A stretch of DNA of 64,000 nt from F1-120-MAGs238 sp964484185 (GCA_964484185.1 CAZAEQ010000014.1:28399-92398); one strand, 5' to 3'. Positions 52,702 to 61,757 are shown, counted from the stretch's first letter. Translations and numbers: made by a program. Notes: generated from the sequence alone by a model not told the origin.

Positions 52702-52719
52702 ATGCACACGCCGTGCCAA
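52702..52719 (-). promoter_or_regulatory. Sigma-54-type promoter of the rtc operon
   Basis: On the minus strand the sequence reads TTGGCACG-GCGT-GTGCAT: the -24 GG and -12 GC are separated by exactly ten bases as sigma-54 requires. Only the first base of the TTGCA element differs from consensus. It lies about 30 bases upstream of the small gene's start and faces the RtcR gene, an enhancer-binding activator. Confidence 0.82.
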
Positions 52720-52780
52720 GTGCCAACCCCGCCATCCTGACTTGGAAACAGCGATTCAATGTTCCATTTTCAACCGAACC

Positions 52781-52796
52781 GTATCCCACAGGATAC
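52781..52796. promoter_or_regulatory. Palindrome, candidate RtcR binding site
   Basis: gtatcc-caca-ggatac is a perfect six-base inverted repeat, about 62-77 bases upstream of the -24 box of the sigma-54-type promoter and 12 bases before the rtcR start. An imperfect ggaaaca...tgttcc pair lies at about 52744-52765. Either fits the place of an enhancer-type activator site. Confidence 0.45.
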
Positions 52797-52808
52797 ACTT
52801 CTAGCTGT

Positions 52809-54419
52809 ATGTCTAAGACGCCCCATAAAAAGACTGTTGTCTTCACGCTGCTGGGAACCACCCTCGACGCCGGCCGCGGCGATGCCCGCTGGAAGCGCTG
52901 GCGTCCCACGGTCTGTTTGTGCCAGCAGCCCCACTTCCAAGTCGACCGCCTCGAAGTCCTCTTCCCGCGCTTTGGCATGTCGCTGGCCCGACTCCTGGAG
53001 GATGACCTTAAACAGGTCTCTCCAGAGACCACCGTCCGAACCACCCAAGTCGACCAGCGCGATGCCTGGGATTTCGAAGAGGTCTACACGACGCTCGATG
53101 ATTTCGCCCGCACCTACCCATTCGATACTGACAGCGAAGACTACTACGTCCACATCACCACCGGGACACACGTTGCCCAGATTTGTCTCTTTCTCCTCAC
53201 CGAAACCCGGCGCCTTCCCGCCAAACTCATTCAGACCAGTCCCAAGCGCACTGGTGATGACCCTTCGGGCGAGATCCGCCTGATCGATCTGGATCTCTCC
53301 AAGTACGACACACTCGCCCGCCGCTTTGCCCGCGAACACAAAGATCACCTGACTGGTCTCAAGTCAGGAATCAAGACTAAAAGCGAAACGTTCAATCGAT
53401 TGATCGAAGAGATCGAACACGTGGCTGCTCGCTCGCCTGATCCCATCCTTCTTATGGGCCCAACCGGCGCTGGAAAGTCTCAACTCGCCCGTCGCATCTT
53501 CGATCTTCGCAGACAACTTCACAAACTCGATGGTCCGTTTGTCGAGATCAACTGTGCCACGCTCCGCGGCGACACCGCCTCGAGCACGCTCTTTGGCCAC
53601 AAGAAAGGCTCCTATACCGGCGCGATTTCCGACCGCCCTGGCCTTCTCCGCGCGGCCGACAAAGGCATTCTGTTCCTCGATGAAATCGGGGAATTGGGCC
53701 TGGATGAGCAGGCCATGCTTCTCCGCGCTTTGGAAGAAAAACGATTTCTGCCGCTGGGATCTGATGAAGAGGCGACCAGCACTTTCCAGCTTATCGCGGG
53801 AACCAATCGTGACTTGCACGATCGCGTTGCCAACGGTGCTTTTCGAGAAGACCTCCTCTCCCGCATCAACCTTTGGACATTCAAGCTCCCGGCGCTCAAG
53901 GATCGACGCGAAGACATTGATCCCAATCTGGACTACGAACTCGACCAGTTTGCAGCCCGCACTGGCCACACAGTGAGATTCTCGACTGAGGCCCGAGCCG
54001 CCTTTCTCTCTTATGCGACTTCTCCTGTCGCACAATGGCCAGGAAACTTTCGCGACCTCTCGGCCAGCATCATCCGCATGGCAACACTTTCTTCGGGCGG
54101 TCGAATCACCGTGCCCGAAGTAACGCACGAAGTTGCACGACTTTCAACAATCTGGACATCGATTTCAACTCGCTCAACTGATGCATCGCACGACATTCTG
54201 TCGGAGATTCCAAACTTGAATCTTCATGACATCGACCTGTTCGATCGGGCTCAGCTTGCGCAGGTGTGTAAGGTCTGCCGCGAGAGCTCCTCGCTCTCAG
54301 ACGCGGGCCGCACACTCTTTGCCGCAAGCCGGGCAAAGAAGCAGTCACGGAATGACGCCGACCGACTTCGCAAATACCTTGCTCGATTCGAACTTACCTT
54401 TGAATCAGTGCGATCGTGA
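52809..54419 (+). CDS. rtcR: RtcR, sigma-54-dependent activator of RNA repair genes
   Basis: A 536-residue RtcR. The N-terminal domain (about 1-180) is the RtcR CARF-like sensor, with LLGTTLDAG, a long helical part and the YVHITTGTHVAQICLFLLTE core (113-132); it is thought to sense an RNA-derived ligand. AAA+ domain (about 185-430): Walker A GPTGAGKS (217-224), GSYTGA (267-272) in place of the canonical sigma-54-contacting GAFTGA, Walker B GILFLDE (286-292), and R-fingers FREDLLSRI. The C-terminus (about 470-536) has a helix-turn-helix-like region. It is divergent from the rtc operon, which it is expected to activate. A pseudogene copy of its C-terminus lies at 55280. Confidence 0.95.
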   Translation: MSKTPHKKTVVFTLLGTTLDAGRGDARWKRWRPTVCLCQQPHFQVDRLEVLFPRFGMSLARLLEDDLKQVSPETTVRTTQVDQRDAWDFEEVYTTLDDFARTYPFDTDSEDYYVHITTGTHVAQICLFLLTETRRLPAKLIQTSPKRTGDDPSGEIRLIDLDLSKYDTLARRFAREHKDHLTGLKSGIKTKSETFNRLIEEIEHVAARSPDPILLMGPTGAGKSQLARRIFDLRRQLHKLDGPFVEINCATLRGDTASSTLFGHKKGSYTGAISDRPGLLRAADKGILFLDEIGELGLDEQAMLLRALEEKRFLPLGSDEEATSTFQLIAGTNRDLHDRVANGAFREDLLSRINLWTFKLPALKDRREDIDPNLDYELDQFAARTGHTVRFSTEARAAFLSYATSPVAQWPGNFRDLSASIIRMATLSSGGRITVPEVTHEVARLSTIWTSISTRSTDASHDILSEIPNLNLHDIDLFDRAQLAQVCKVCRESSSLSDAGRTLFAASRAKKQSRNDADRLRKYLARFELTFESVRS

Positions 54420-54690
54420 GGCACCCTTTCGTGCTGTGCCAGCGCACTAATTGCCAAGTCCTAATAAATTCCTGCGAATGAGAAATACACCGGGTAGACG
54501 GTCTTTATGTTGGCTAAGCCGTGTAAAGATATTTGAAGATGTTATTTTTCGCGCTTTTCTGGATTTATGGTGCATTAGCAAGTTAGATTCGGTCGAAATC
54601 TCCTTCATTGGACACACCCGGCTGAATCCACTCGGAAATTGCATCCAAGAAGGACGCCGCAAGACGGTACCGAATCCAGGAAGTTTCAAT

Positions 54691-55257
54691 ATGACCACGA
54701 CCATCCGCCGCGATCTCACGCAGATTCCAGTCAGCGAACAGATTCGAATTCTCGAGGAGCTGGACAGGCGCGAGAAGTTCGAAACCGGGAGCACGCGCCG
54801 CCGCGACCAGCGCTACACCTTCAAGGTGCCTCGCAGCACACTTGTTCATGTGAAGCTTAAAGAAGGCACCCAGAGATACTCAGTCCTGATTCGCAATATT
54901 TCCGCAAAGGGCTGCTCCATTCTGCACAACTCCTTTCTCTACCCGAACACTCCGTGCGTGATTGAACTTCGCCCGCTGGGCGCAAAAAGCCCGACCACGC
55001 TGGGCATGATCAAGCGCTGTACGCTCGTGAAAGACTGGATTCACGAGGCAGGAATCCTGTTTGATGAGCCCATCGATGTCTCCACGCTGATCAGCGACTC
55101 GGACCGTCCTGCAGAGGTTCTGGCTGAACCTCCATTTTGGGCCGAGGGTCGCAAGATCGCGGCAAGACTGCGAACATCAATCGAGGACCGCGACATTGTT
55201 GCCTCGGACAAGGCAATACAAGAACTGCAGATCTGGCAAACCAGCAATAAACAATAA
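54691..55257 (+). CDS. PilZ domain protein
   Basis: A 188-residue protein with a helical N-terminus (about 1-30, IPVSEQIRILEELDR) and a PilZ-like domain (about 38-125): the RRRDQRY motif (c-di-GMP arginines, RxxxR pattern) at about 37-43 and the ISAKGCSI strand (D/NxSxxG-like) near 73-80. Ligand binding is likely but the second motif lacks the canonical Asp. The C-terminal helix (about 155-188) repeats in a pseudogene copy downstream. The ATG at 54691 has an aggaag site; the frame is open further upstream but begins nothing recognisable. It follows rtcR after about 270 bases that hold no gene. Confidence 0.78.
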   Translation: MTTTIRRDLTQIPVSEQIRILEELDRREKFETGSTRRRDQRYTFKVPRSTLVHVKLKEGTQRYSVLIRNISAKGCSILHNSFLYPNTPCVIELRPLGAKSPTTLGMIKRCTLVKDWIHEAGILFDEPIDVSTLISDSDRPAEVLAEPPFWAEGRKIAARLRTSIEDRDIVASDKAIQELQIWQTSNKQ

Positions 55258-55279
55258 ACACTGTGGATTCAATCACGGC

Positions 55280-55750
55280 GAACCCGACCAGTTCGCCCAG
55301 CCCAACGGTCACACCGTCCGCTTCTCTGCTGGAGCCCTCGCCGCCTTCCTCGCGTACGCCACATCTCCCGCCGCAAAAAGGCCTGGCAATTTCCGCGATC
55401 TCTCCGCCAACATCATCCGCATGACCACCCTTTCCAGGGGCGGCCGCATCGCTGTCCCCGAGGTCACCCGCGAATTCGCTCACCTCTCAGTTGTCGGGAC
55501 TTCTCGCTCATCTGACTCGTCAATCGACATTCTCGCCGACATCCCGAACCTTAACTTGGCAGCCATCGATCTCTTCGACCTGGTCCAATTCGCCCAGGTC
55601 TGCAAAGTCTGTCGCGAGTCGGCATCACTCTCCGAAGCCGGCCGCACTCTTTTTGCCGCCTGCTCCCCAAAAAAAACTCGCGACGATGCCGACCTCCTCC
55701 GCAAGTACCTTGCCCGCTTCGACCTCGCCCTTAAGCAGATCCATCGCTGA
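55280..55750 (+). pseudogene. rtcR: rtcR C-terminal fragment (pseudogene)
   Basis: This segment encodes, in one frame, the last roughly 155 residues of an RtcR-like protein: DQFA...GHTVRFS, SPxxxxPGNFRDLSAxIIRMxTLSxGGRI, the LNLxxIDLFDxxQxAQVCKVCRESxSLSxAGRTLFAA stretch and RKYLARF. It is clearly similar to the intact RtcR encoded at 52809 but lacks the sensor, the Walker motifs and a start codon; it begins 23 bases after the PilZ gene. It is the remnant of a duplicated rtcR-pilZ segment. Confidence 0.85.
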
Positions 55751-55936
55751 TCCATTCTCCCTTTCCAACACAATCGAAGGTTCTCGACTTATCGGACATC
55801 GTATATAGGGGAAATTTACGCTTTGCGGGTTTTGATATCTCATCTCATAGTACGGCGTTCAAGAGCATTTCCCGCTTTAGGTTGTTCCATTGCGGGCTTT
55901 GCTTCGGAGGTAGTTATTATCAAGGGAGAGTGTCCA

Positions 55937-56560
55937 ATGACCGTGTTTTCCGCAAAGCCTCTGTTCCTGGCGACCGCAGTCACGGTCGGCCTTTCAGCCA
56001 GCGCGGCCAGCGCCGGCGTGGTGTTTCAGACCGGCAACATTCAGTACACCAACGTGAATATCGCCGCGGATATCCACGCCTTCACGGTCGTGGGTGAAGT
56101 CGATCATCTCGGAGTCTACGTGTTCTTCGAAGGCTTCGGCGCAGCGCCAACTCGCCCGCCGGTGGAGTTGCACGGACAGCACGGTGTCGCCTTTATCGAG
56201 GCGCAACACCCCGCTGAAGAGCTTTTCATGCTCACACTTCAGGCAGATGTCGGATACGCCTTCGCGAACGTGGACTGGAAACTCGATGCCGTTCCGCCTA
56301 ATGACGGCTTCGTCAGTTTCTCCGCATTCGATGCCGGCGGCAATCTGATCGGCTCCAGTGCCGATTTCGCGTTTAGTCACAACGGCCAGAACCCCTTCCA
56401 CCTCCACGCCGATGCGAACACTCCCGTCTTCAAACTGGTGATGACGAGCACTGTTCCCATCCTGGATCTCAAGCAGGTATCAGTTAATCTCGTGCCGAGT
56501 CCCGGCACCATGGGCGGCCTCGCCCTCAGCCTGCTCGTCGCCGCACGCCGTCGTCGCTGA
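55937..56560 (+). CDS. PEP-CTERM-like exported protein
   Basis: A 207-residue protein with a signal peptide (about 1-25, ASAASA), a beta-rich central region with histidine-containing strands (LHGQHGV, NPFHLHADANTP), and a C-terminal VPSPGTMGGLALSLLVAARRRR-type ending: a VPSPG motif, a hydrophobic segment and a final run of Arg, as in PEP-CTERM sorting signals processed by exosortase. The motif's first residue after VP is Ser instead of Glu. ATG 55937 follows agggagag. It lies between the rtcR and pilZ pseudogene remnants, so it may have inserted into or survived the duplication. It ends at a strong terminator. Confidence 0.78.
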   Translation: MTVFSAKPLFLATAVTVGLSASAASAGVVFQTGNIQYTNVNIAADIHAFTVVGEVDHLGVYVFFEGFGAAPTRPPVELHGQHGVAFIEAQHPAEELFMLTLQADVGYAFANVDWKLDAVPPNDGFVSFSAFDAGGNLIGSSADFAFSHNGQNPFHLHADANTPVFKLVMTSTVPILDLKQVSVNLVPSPGTMGGLALSLLVAARRRR

Positions 56561-56595
56561 TCGCGACACTGGTTTATTTCGGTCTTCAATAAAAC

Positions 56596-56626
56596 GCCCG
56601 CCGGGTCCTTTCCCGGCGGGCTTTTT
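56596..56626 (+). terminator. Intrinsic terminator of the PEP-CTERM-like gene
   Basis: Ten-base perfect stem gcccgccggg/cccggcgggc with loop tccttt, then ttttt, about 36 bases after the stop codon. Confidence 0.93.
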
Positions 56627-56675
56627 CCTGCAATCTCGTACGTCCCCCCATTCTGGGTGAGCATCCCTACTCGGC

Positions 56676-57030
56676 GAGGTCAGGGCCGGCTGCTCAATTC
56701 TTCACAGCATTTCCTCTACGCCAAATTCGCCGTGCGCTGTTGAGCTTCACCAGATCAGCGATGATCATCCAGCCGCCCTCGGCGTCATCCGGTGCTGCAC
56801 CCTCGTGAAAGACTGGATCCACGAAGTTGGTATTCAGTTCAACGAGCCATGCCTTCCTGACTGAAGCTGAGCGTCCCGCCCGGCCCGCAAACGATGAAGA
56901 TCCCGTCTGGCTTGGCGGCCGCAGGATCGTGACCAAACTGAAAGCCGCAATCGACTCTCACGACCGGATCGGCTGCGACTTCGCGCTCCAGGAACTGATC
57001 AACTGGCGATCAAAGTTCCCAACGTCAAAG
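56676..57030 (+). pseudogene. Decayed pilZ copy (pseudogene)
   Basis: The reading frame here gives GCSILHS..., then CTLVKDWIHEVGIQFNEP, matching the intact PilZ protein at 54691 almost residue for residue, until a stop at about 56861; the similarity resumes in another frame (WLGGRRIVTKLKAAI..., IGCDFALQEL). The N-terminal 70 residues including the RRRDQR motif are gone. It ends about 20 bases before the convergent kinase gene. Together with the rtcR fragment at 55280 it is a relic of a duplicated rtcR-pilZ segment. Confidence 0.8.
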
Positions 57031-57052
57031 TCACCGTTATCACGACCTGGAT

Positions 57053-59725
57053 TCACCGCGACTCCGCCTCCGCCCGTGCCGCATTAATAATCGCCTGATC
57101 TTCATCCTTCCGTGGCGAGTCCTTAAGCGCTTCCTGTGCCGCCGCCGCCGCTTCCCTCGCCACTTCCACCAGTCCTGTCTCCGCCGCGACTCTCGCCAGA
57201 TTTCCGCAATATCGCGCCCGCCGCGCATCTCCTATTGGAGCCCGTGTCCCAGCCTCCTTCCACATCCTGTTCACAACATCCTCTATCGCCACGCTCTTCT
57301 CTGCTGATGCCGCTGTCAGTTCTTTCGCCACTTTCGTTGCGCACGATGCAAGCGATTCCTTTTCGTTCCCGCCCGCGGCTATCAGCCGGATATGCATCGC
57401 CGTAAGCGCCCAGGTTTCAACCCGCTCCGATTTTTCATGTTCATCCGCCAGGGCCATGCGGATCTCCTCTACACATCGCTCCGTCTCCCAGCGATACGGA
57501 TCGAACGCAGCGCACGCCGCCTCATACGCTTTGAGCCCCGCCGCAATCGCTTCCTTCGCGTGATGTCCCTGCCGCAGCGCGGATGCCGCAGTCACACACA
57601 GATACATCCGCCCAGGGTGCCCCGCCGGAAACGCCCGCTCCGCCCTCGCCGGCAAATCAGTTGCCAACACCGCCGCTTCATCGACCTTCTTGGTCTTAAG
57701 CAACATATTGATCAGATTGTTCAGCACCCCCAGCGTGTTTGTGCCGTCGAGCCCGCCGCGGCTCACCTCCAGCTCATACGCGCGCCGCGTAATCACCACA
57801 AGATCCTCAACTCGGTCCTGCGCCGCATAGCACGCGGCGAGCGTCGACATCATCGACGCGAGCGGCGAATTGTCCGCTTCCCCCAGCGCTTCGACCGCGG
57901 GCATATTCGCCAGGATCAGTTCCTGGGCCTCCTTGACTTCCCCGGACTTCTGCAGCGATTCCGCATAAGCCTGCACTGCGTTGTAACGCGCGACAGAAGT
58001 CGCCGGAAGCAATCGCTCGGCCGCGTCCTTCGCCCGCTGACCGATCTCAAGTGATTCAGCGAGTTTGTCACTTCGCCGCAGCGAGGCGCACAGTGTCAGC
58101 GCAGCGCTCACCCACCGTTCCGACTCGCCCAGTCCGTGCTCGGAGAAAATCGCCATCGCGCTTCGTGCCTGCACACAAGACTGGTCATAACGACCCAGTT
58201 CGCTATATACCTCCGCCAGCCGCGTACGGATCTCTCCCTGTACCTCCGGACGATCCGCAAATCTCTTTCCCAGATTATCCGATGCATACGCCAGCACATC
58301 GACAAGTTTCACATCCGCGCCCATGCGTGTCGGCGCCGCCGCCACCAGCAGGTCCCCGATCAGGTATTGCTGCACCGCGGCTGTCAGCTCCGCCTCGCGA
58401 TCGGCCCGCTTCCGCTCCGCGATGGCGACACCCAGTTGCTCCTGCGCCAAGCGTGCCTGCTCAGCCTCTCCCTTGCGCGAGGTCTCCGCCTTGTAGTACA
58501 TTGTCATCGATGCCGCCAGCCCCGCGCTCAGCGCCACCAGCACTGCCGCCGCTGCCCCCACCAGCACTCGGTTCCTACCCGCGAATTTCCGCAGGTGATA
58601 CAGCCCGCTCGCCGGACGCGCCAATATCGGCTCGTTGCGCACAATCCGCCGCAGGTCCGCCGCGAGTTCCGATGCCGAGTCATATCGCCGCTGCGGCTCG
58701 CGTGCCAGCGCCTTGTGAATCACTGTCTCGATATCGCCCCGCAACTCCGATCGCAATGACCCCAGCCGCGTCGGCGAGCCATCTCTCATCATCGTGATCG
58801 CATCAGTCACCGATCGTGTGGCGACATCAATGGGGAGCTTTCCCGCCAGCGCTTCAAAGCACACCACCCCCAGCGAGTACACATCGCTTCGCGTATCCAG
58901 CGTCAGTGCGCTGCACTGCTCCGGGCTCATGTACCCCAGCGTTCCCACGAACTCCCCCGCCCGTGTGACAATCGTCGCCGGCTCCGCCGTCGTATCCCGC
59001 GCAATCCCGAAGTCCAGCACCTTGGGCTGACCCACCGAATCCGCGCCGTCCCGCGGCGGTTCCACCAGAATATTGGCCGGCTTCAAATCGCGATGAATAA
59101 TCCCGCGCTGATGGGCATAATGCACCGCATCACACACCCGCGCCAAGAGTTCCAACTGCACAGGCAGCAAAAGCGAGCGCGACTTGACATACCGCGTCAA
59201 GGGCTCGCCATCGATCAACTCCATCGCGAAGTACGCGTTCGAGGCCCCGCCAATGTTGATACTTCCCGCCTGATAGAACCGCGCGATCCCCGGATGCTGC
59301 AACTGAGCGAGTATCTCAATCTCGTGATCAAACCGCTTGCGCACCGCGCCGGACCACATGCTTGAGTACACCACCTTGAGCGCAACCCGCCGTCGCGGCG
59401 AGTCCTGCTCCGCCTCATACACGCTCCCCATCCCGCCTTCGCCCAGCAGTCGCACGATCCGAAACGGACCGATTGACTGCGGCGTCGCCGCGGATTCTCT
59501 CCTCGCCCCTTCCACCGCCCGCACCGACTCCGCCGCGGGCCGCTCCATCAACCGATCAGTTTCATCACTCGCCGCCAGTAGCGCAATCACTTCCGCAATG
59601 ATCGCCGCATCGTTATTGCTCCGCGCTGCCATCAGCGCGGGCCGCTCCGCCGGAGCAACCTCGAGTGCCTCGTGAAAAATCGCTTCCACCAGCGCAAGCC
59701 GGGTTTGATTGTTCCCCCTGCTCAT
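57053..59725 (-). CDS. Ser/Thr protein kinase with C-terminal TPR-like region
   Basis: An 890-residue transmembrane Hanks-type kinase. Kinase domain (about 85-365): LLGEGGMGSVYEAEQ, VALKVV Lys, HRDLKPANILV, DFGIARD, GTLGYMSPEQ and DVYSLGVV. Then a membrane helix (about 395-420) and a long helical region with TPR-like repeats, including the ADVKLVDVLAYASDNLG motif also found in the kinase at 61903. The ATG at 59725 overlaps the stop of the ECF sigma gene (ATGA). An N-terminal region of about 80 residues is helical without Cys, unlike the kinase at 46165. Substrate unknown; regulation of the paired sigma factor is likely. Confidence 0.9.
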   Translation of the reverse strand: MSRGNNQTRLALVEAIFHEALEVAPAERPALMAARSNNDAAIIAEVIALLAASDETDRLMERPAAESVRAVEGARRESAATPQSIGPFRIVRLLGEGGMGSVYEAEQDSPRRRVALKVVYSSMWSGAVRKRFDHEIEILAQLQHPGIARFYQAGSINIGGASNAYFAMELIDGEPLTRYVKSRSLLLPVQLELLARVCDAVHYAHQRGIIHRDLKPANILVEPPRDGADSVGQPKVLDFGIARDTTAEPATIVTRAGEFVGTLGYMSPEQCSALTLDTRSDVYSLGVVCFEALAGKLPIDVATRSVTDAITMMRDGSPTRLGSLRSELRGDIETVIHKALAREPQRRYDSASELAADLRRIVRNEPILARPASGLYHLRKFAGRNRVLVGAAAAVLVALSAGLAASMTMYYKAETSRKGEAEQARLAQEQLGVAIAERKRADREAELTAAVQQYLIGDLLVAAAPTRMGADVKLVDVLAYASDNLGKRFADRPEVQGEIRTRLAEVYSELGRYDQSCVQARSAMAIFSEHGLGESERWVSAALTLCASLRRSDKLAESLEIGQRAKDAAERLLPATSVARYNAVQAYAESLQKSGEVKEAQELILANMPAVEALGEADNSPLASMMSTLAACYAAQDRVEDLVVITRRAYELEVSRGGLDGTNTLGVLNNLINMLLKTKKVDEAAVLATDLPARAERAFPAGHPGRMYLCVTAASALRQGHHAKEAIAAGLKAYEAACAAFDPYRWETERCVEEIRMALADEHEKSERVETWALTAMHIRLIAAGGNEKESLASCATKVAKELTAASAEKSVAIEDVVNRMWKEAGTRAPIGDARRARYCGNLARVAAETGLVEVAREAAAAAQEALKDSPRKDEDQAIINAARAEAESR

Positions 59726-60339
59726 GCGTCTGGACCATCCTCGCCCGCATCCTTCGCTCCGCTCATGTGCGTGCGCAACCACGCCTTGATGAACTTCCAG
59801 TCACGCTCCACGGTCCGCTCCGTAATCCCCAGCGCCTCCGCGGTCTGTGCGGCGGTCAGCCCGGCGAAATACCGGAACATCACGATCTGCGCCTTGCGCG
59901 CATCGAGTTGCTCCAGTTCCTTCAGAGCCACATCGAGAGCCATCAGATCCACGGTCGGATCCTCAAACTCAATACTCATCTCCGGGAGGTCCTCATTCTC
60001 ACGCACCCGCTCCCGGTCTCCCCCTCGCTTCAGACGGGATTTGCGGCGAACTTGTTCCACAAGGATGTCGCGCATTGCCTGGGCCGCAGCCCCGAAAAAG
60101 TGCGCCCGTCCGCTCCACCCCGGATCCGCATCTCCCACAAGCCTCATGTACGCCTCATGCACCAGCGCTGTCGGCTGCAATGTGTTCCCCGGCGGGATCG
60201 CCGCCAGCCGGGAACGTGCCAGCCGCCGCAGTTCGTCATACACCAGCGGCAGCAGAGCTGCTGAGGCCGCTCGGTCATCTTTGCCGCCGAAGCCCTGAAG
60301 CATGCGGCTGATCTCATTCTGTTGCGTCGGAGGATCCAT
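59722..60339 (-). CDS. ECF sigma factor, planctomycete kinase-linked type
   Basis: A 205-residue sigma-70 family factor of the ECF group annotated as TIGR02999. Seen: LLPLVYDELRRLARSRLA near 28-45, TLQPTALVHEAYMRLVG (region 2-like), RAHFFGAAAQAMRDILVEQVRRK (2.4-like, about 80-102), and the region-4 helix-turn-helix (about 150-195) with FRYFAGLTAAQTAEALGITERTVERDW. ATG 60339 follows aagaga. Its stop overlaps the start of the downstream kinase gene, so both proteins should be made in step. This group is strongly expanded in planctomycetes. Confidence 0.92.
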   Translation of the reverse strand: MDPPTQQNEISRMLQGFGGKDDRAASAALLPLVYDELRRLARSRLAAIPPGNTLQPTALVHEAYMRLVGDADPGWSGRAHFFGAAAQAMRDILVEQVRRKSRLKRGGDRERVRENEDLPEMSIEFEDPTVDLMALDVALKELEQLDARKAQIVMFRYFAGLTAAQTAEALGITERTVERDWKFIKAWLRTHMSGAKDAGEDGPDA

Positions 60340-60650
60340 AAGTCTCTTGAAAATCTCGTCCGGGCGGCGGACTGATGATGGGTGGATTCTACCAGAATCC
60401 CCAGGCAGGACAGGCCACCAAAAGGATAAGTGCCAGAAACGCCGGTTGGGGGCCGGTGGGCTGAATATGGATCTTGGACCTCGCCAGCCAAACTCCGACC
60501 CATGGACGGATTCGTTCAAGCAGGTACCGCTACCCACAACTCGAAAATTCGCAAAATCCATGTCGGTTTGAATCTCCAGACGGCGGACTACTTCCAGTGC
60601 GGTCTTTTCAACGAGTCTCCGCTGCAAGGGCGGCGAAATGGAGAATGATC
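60340..60650. other. Intergenic region between divergent ECF sigma and GC-dockerin genes
   Basis: This 311-base gap must hold the promoters of both genes. Open frames that extend into it have no ribosome site or recognisable product. No repeat, RNA gene or perfect promoter hexamer pair was seen; the ggag site for the downstream gene lies at about 60638. Confidence 0.5.
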
Positions 60651-61703
60651 ATGAAGAATCGAATGTGTGTCGCAACGGTTCCGGCGATTCTGGCGGCGTC
60701 GTGTATGCTCTCAAGCGTTGAGGGCACCGTCACCATCTATCCCAACAAACTCTCGCTCCTCACGGCGATTCACGCCGACACGCTCAATATCGGAGGACTC
60801 GCGTCCCCGAACGTCACGCCTCAGCCGCGTGGAGTCCTTGCATATTCCGGCAATGGGCGAAACTTTACTATTGACTCGGATATCAGCGGACCAACCCGGT
60901 TGATGTCGTGGGGTACAGGGGTCGGTGCCCCCAATCCCGTCAACAAGACGCTCATCCAGACCGGGGGCCGCAGCATCAGCGCCTTTGGTTGCTTCCTTCG
61001 CGTCGCTAATAACATTAACCAAAGCGTTGGCGGCACGGTGTGGGTGTACACGGCCGGCGACGTGTTCCCTGTCTCGGTTCCACCTGGCGGCCTGTATCTT
61101 GCGTTTACAACATCAGCGCCGATTTCAGTGATAGCGCTGGACGCGGAGAATGGGGCCCATGTTGAGATGATTGATGATGTCCTTGTGGGCGATGTCGCCG
61201 GGAAGCCAGCGACCGATCAGGCTGCCGATGCAGGGCGGGCACTGCTGCAGCCAAATCCATTTGACACCACGTACGCCACAGATGATACCTTCAATTTTCT
61301 TGACACCTCGGGAACTTCACGCACCACTAATTCGCACGATGTCTGGTGGACATACAAGCCAATCGCTGATGGCATTTTGACCCTTGACACGCAAGCGTCG
61401 AATTTTGATACAGTGCTTGCGATCTATGCGGCACCCGGGGTTGGCGTCTCCAATCCGAGTATTCAACTGCCGATCGCTATGAATGACGACTACTTTGGAC
61501 TGCAATCATTCATCCAAACTCCGGTGACGGCTGGACAGACTTATTACATCCGCCTTGGCGGGTACAACGGCGCACGCGGCGGCGGAAGTCTCAACATCGC
61601 GTTCACCGCGGACACTCCCTGCGAAGCTGACTTCAACCACGACGCGGTGATCGACTTCTTTGACTACCTCGACTTCGTGGATGCCTTCAGCGTCGGTTGC
61701 TGA
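60651..61703 (+). CDS. Secreted GC-type dockerin protein with PPC-like domain
   Basis: A 350-residue exported protein. Signal peptide about 1-25; an N-terminal beta domain (about 30-180) ending in VIALDAENGAHVEMIDDV, which resembles a surface carbohydrate- or matrix-binding module but is unrecognised; a PPC-like domain (about 200-315) with HDVWWTYKP and FDTVLAIYAA; and one and a half dockerin-like repeats (CEADFNHDAVIDFFDYLDF) ending FSVGC. The ATG at 60651 has ggag eight bases upstream. It is the fourth GC-dockerin protein of the window. A terminator follows. Confidence 0.82.
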   Translation: MKNRMCVATVPAILAASCMLSSVEGTVTIYPNKLSLLTAIHADTLNIGGLASPNVTPQPRGVLAYSGNGRNFTIDSDISGPTRLMSWGTGVGAPNPVNKTLIQTGGRSISAFGCFLRVANNINQSVGGTVWVYTAGDVFPVSVPPGGLYLAFTTSAPISVIALDAENGAHVEMIDDVLVGDVAGKPATDQAADAGRALLQPNPFDTTYATDDTFNFLDTSGTSRTTNSHDVWWTYKPIADGILTLDTQASNFDTVLAIYAAPGVGVSNPSIQLPIAMNDDYFGLQSFIQTPVTAGQTYYIRLGGYNGARGGGSLNIAFTADTPCEADFNHDAVIDFFDYLDFVDAFSVGC

Positions 61704-61727
61704 GACAATCTCATCCCAATTCGATCG

Positions 61728-61757
61728 CACAGGGCCCGGTCTTCGGGCCCTGTGTTT
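61728..61757 (+). terminator. Intrinsic terminator after the GC-dockerin gene
   Basis: Eleven-base perfect stem cacagggcccg/cgggccctgtg with loop gtctt, then a short ttt. The T-run is weak but the stem is strong; it lies 25 bases after the stop codon. Confidence 0.75.

Noticed and set aside
52679..53044. Upstream extension of the small rtc gene
   Set aside because: It would run antisense through the rtcR start and across the sigma-54-type promoter; the start at 52672 has the ribosome site.
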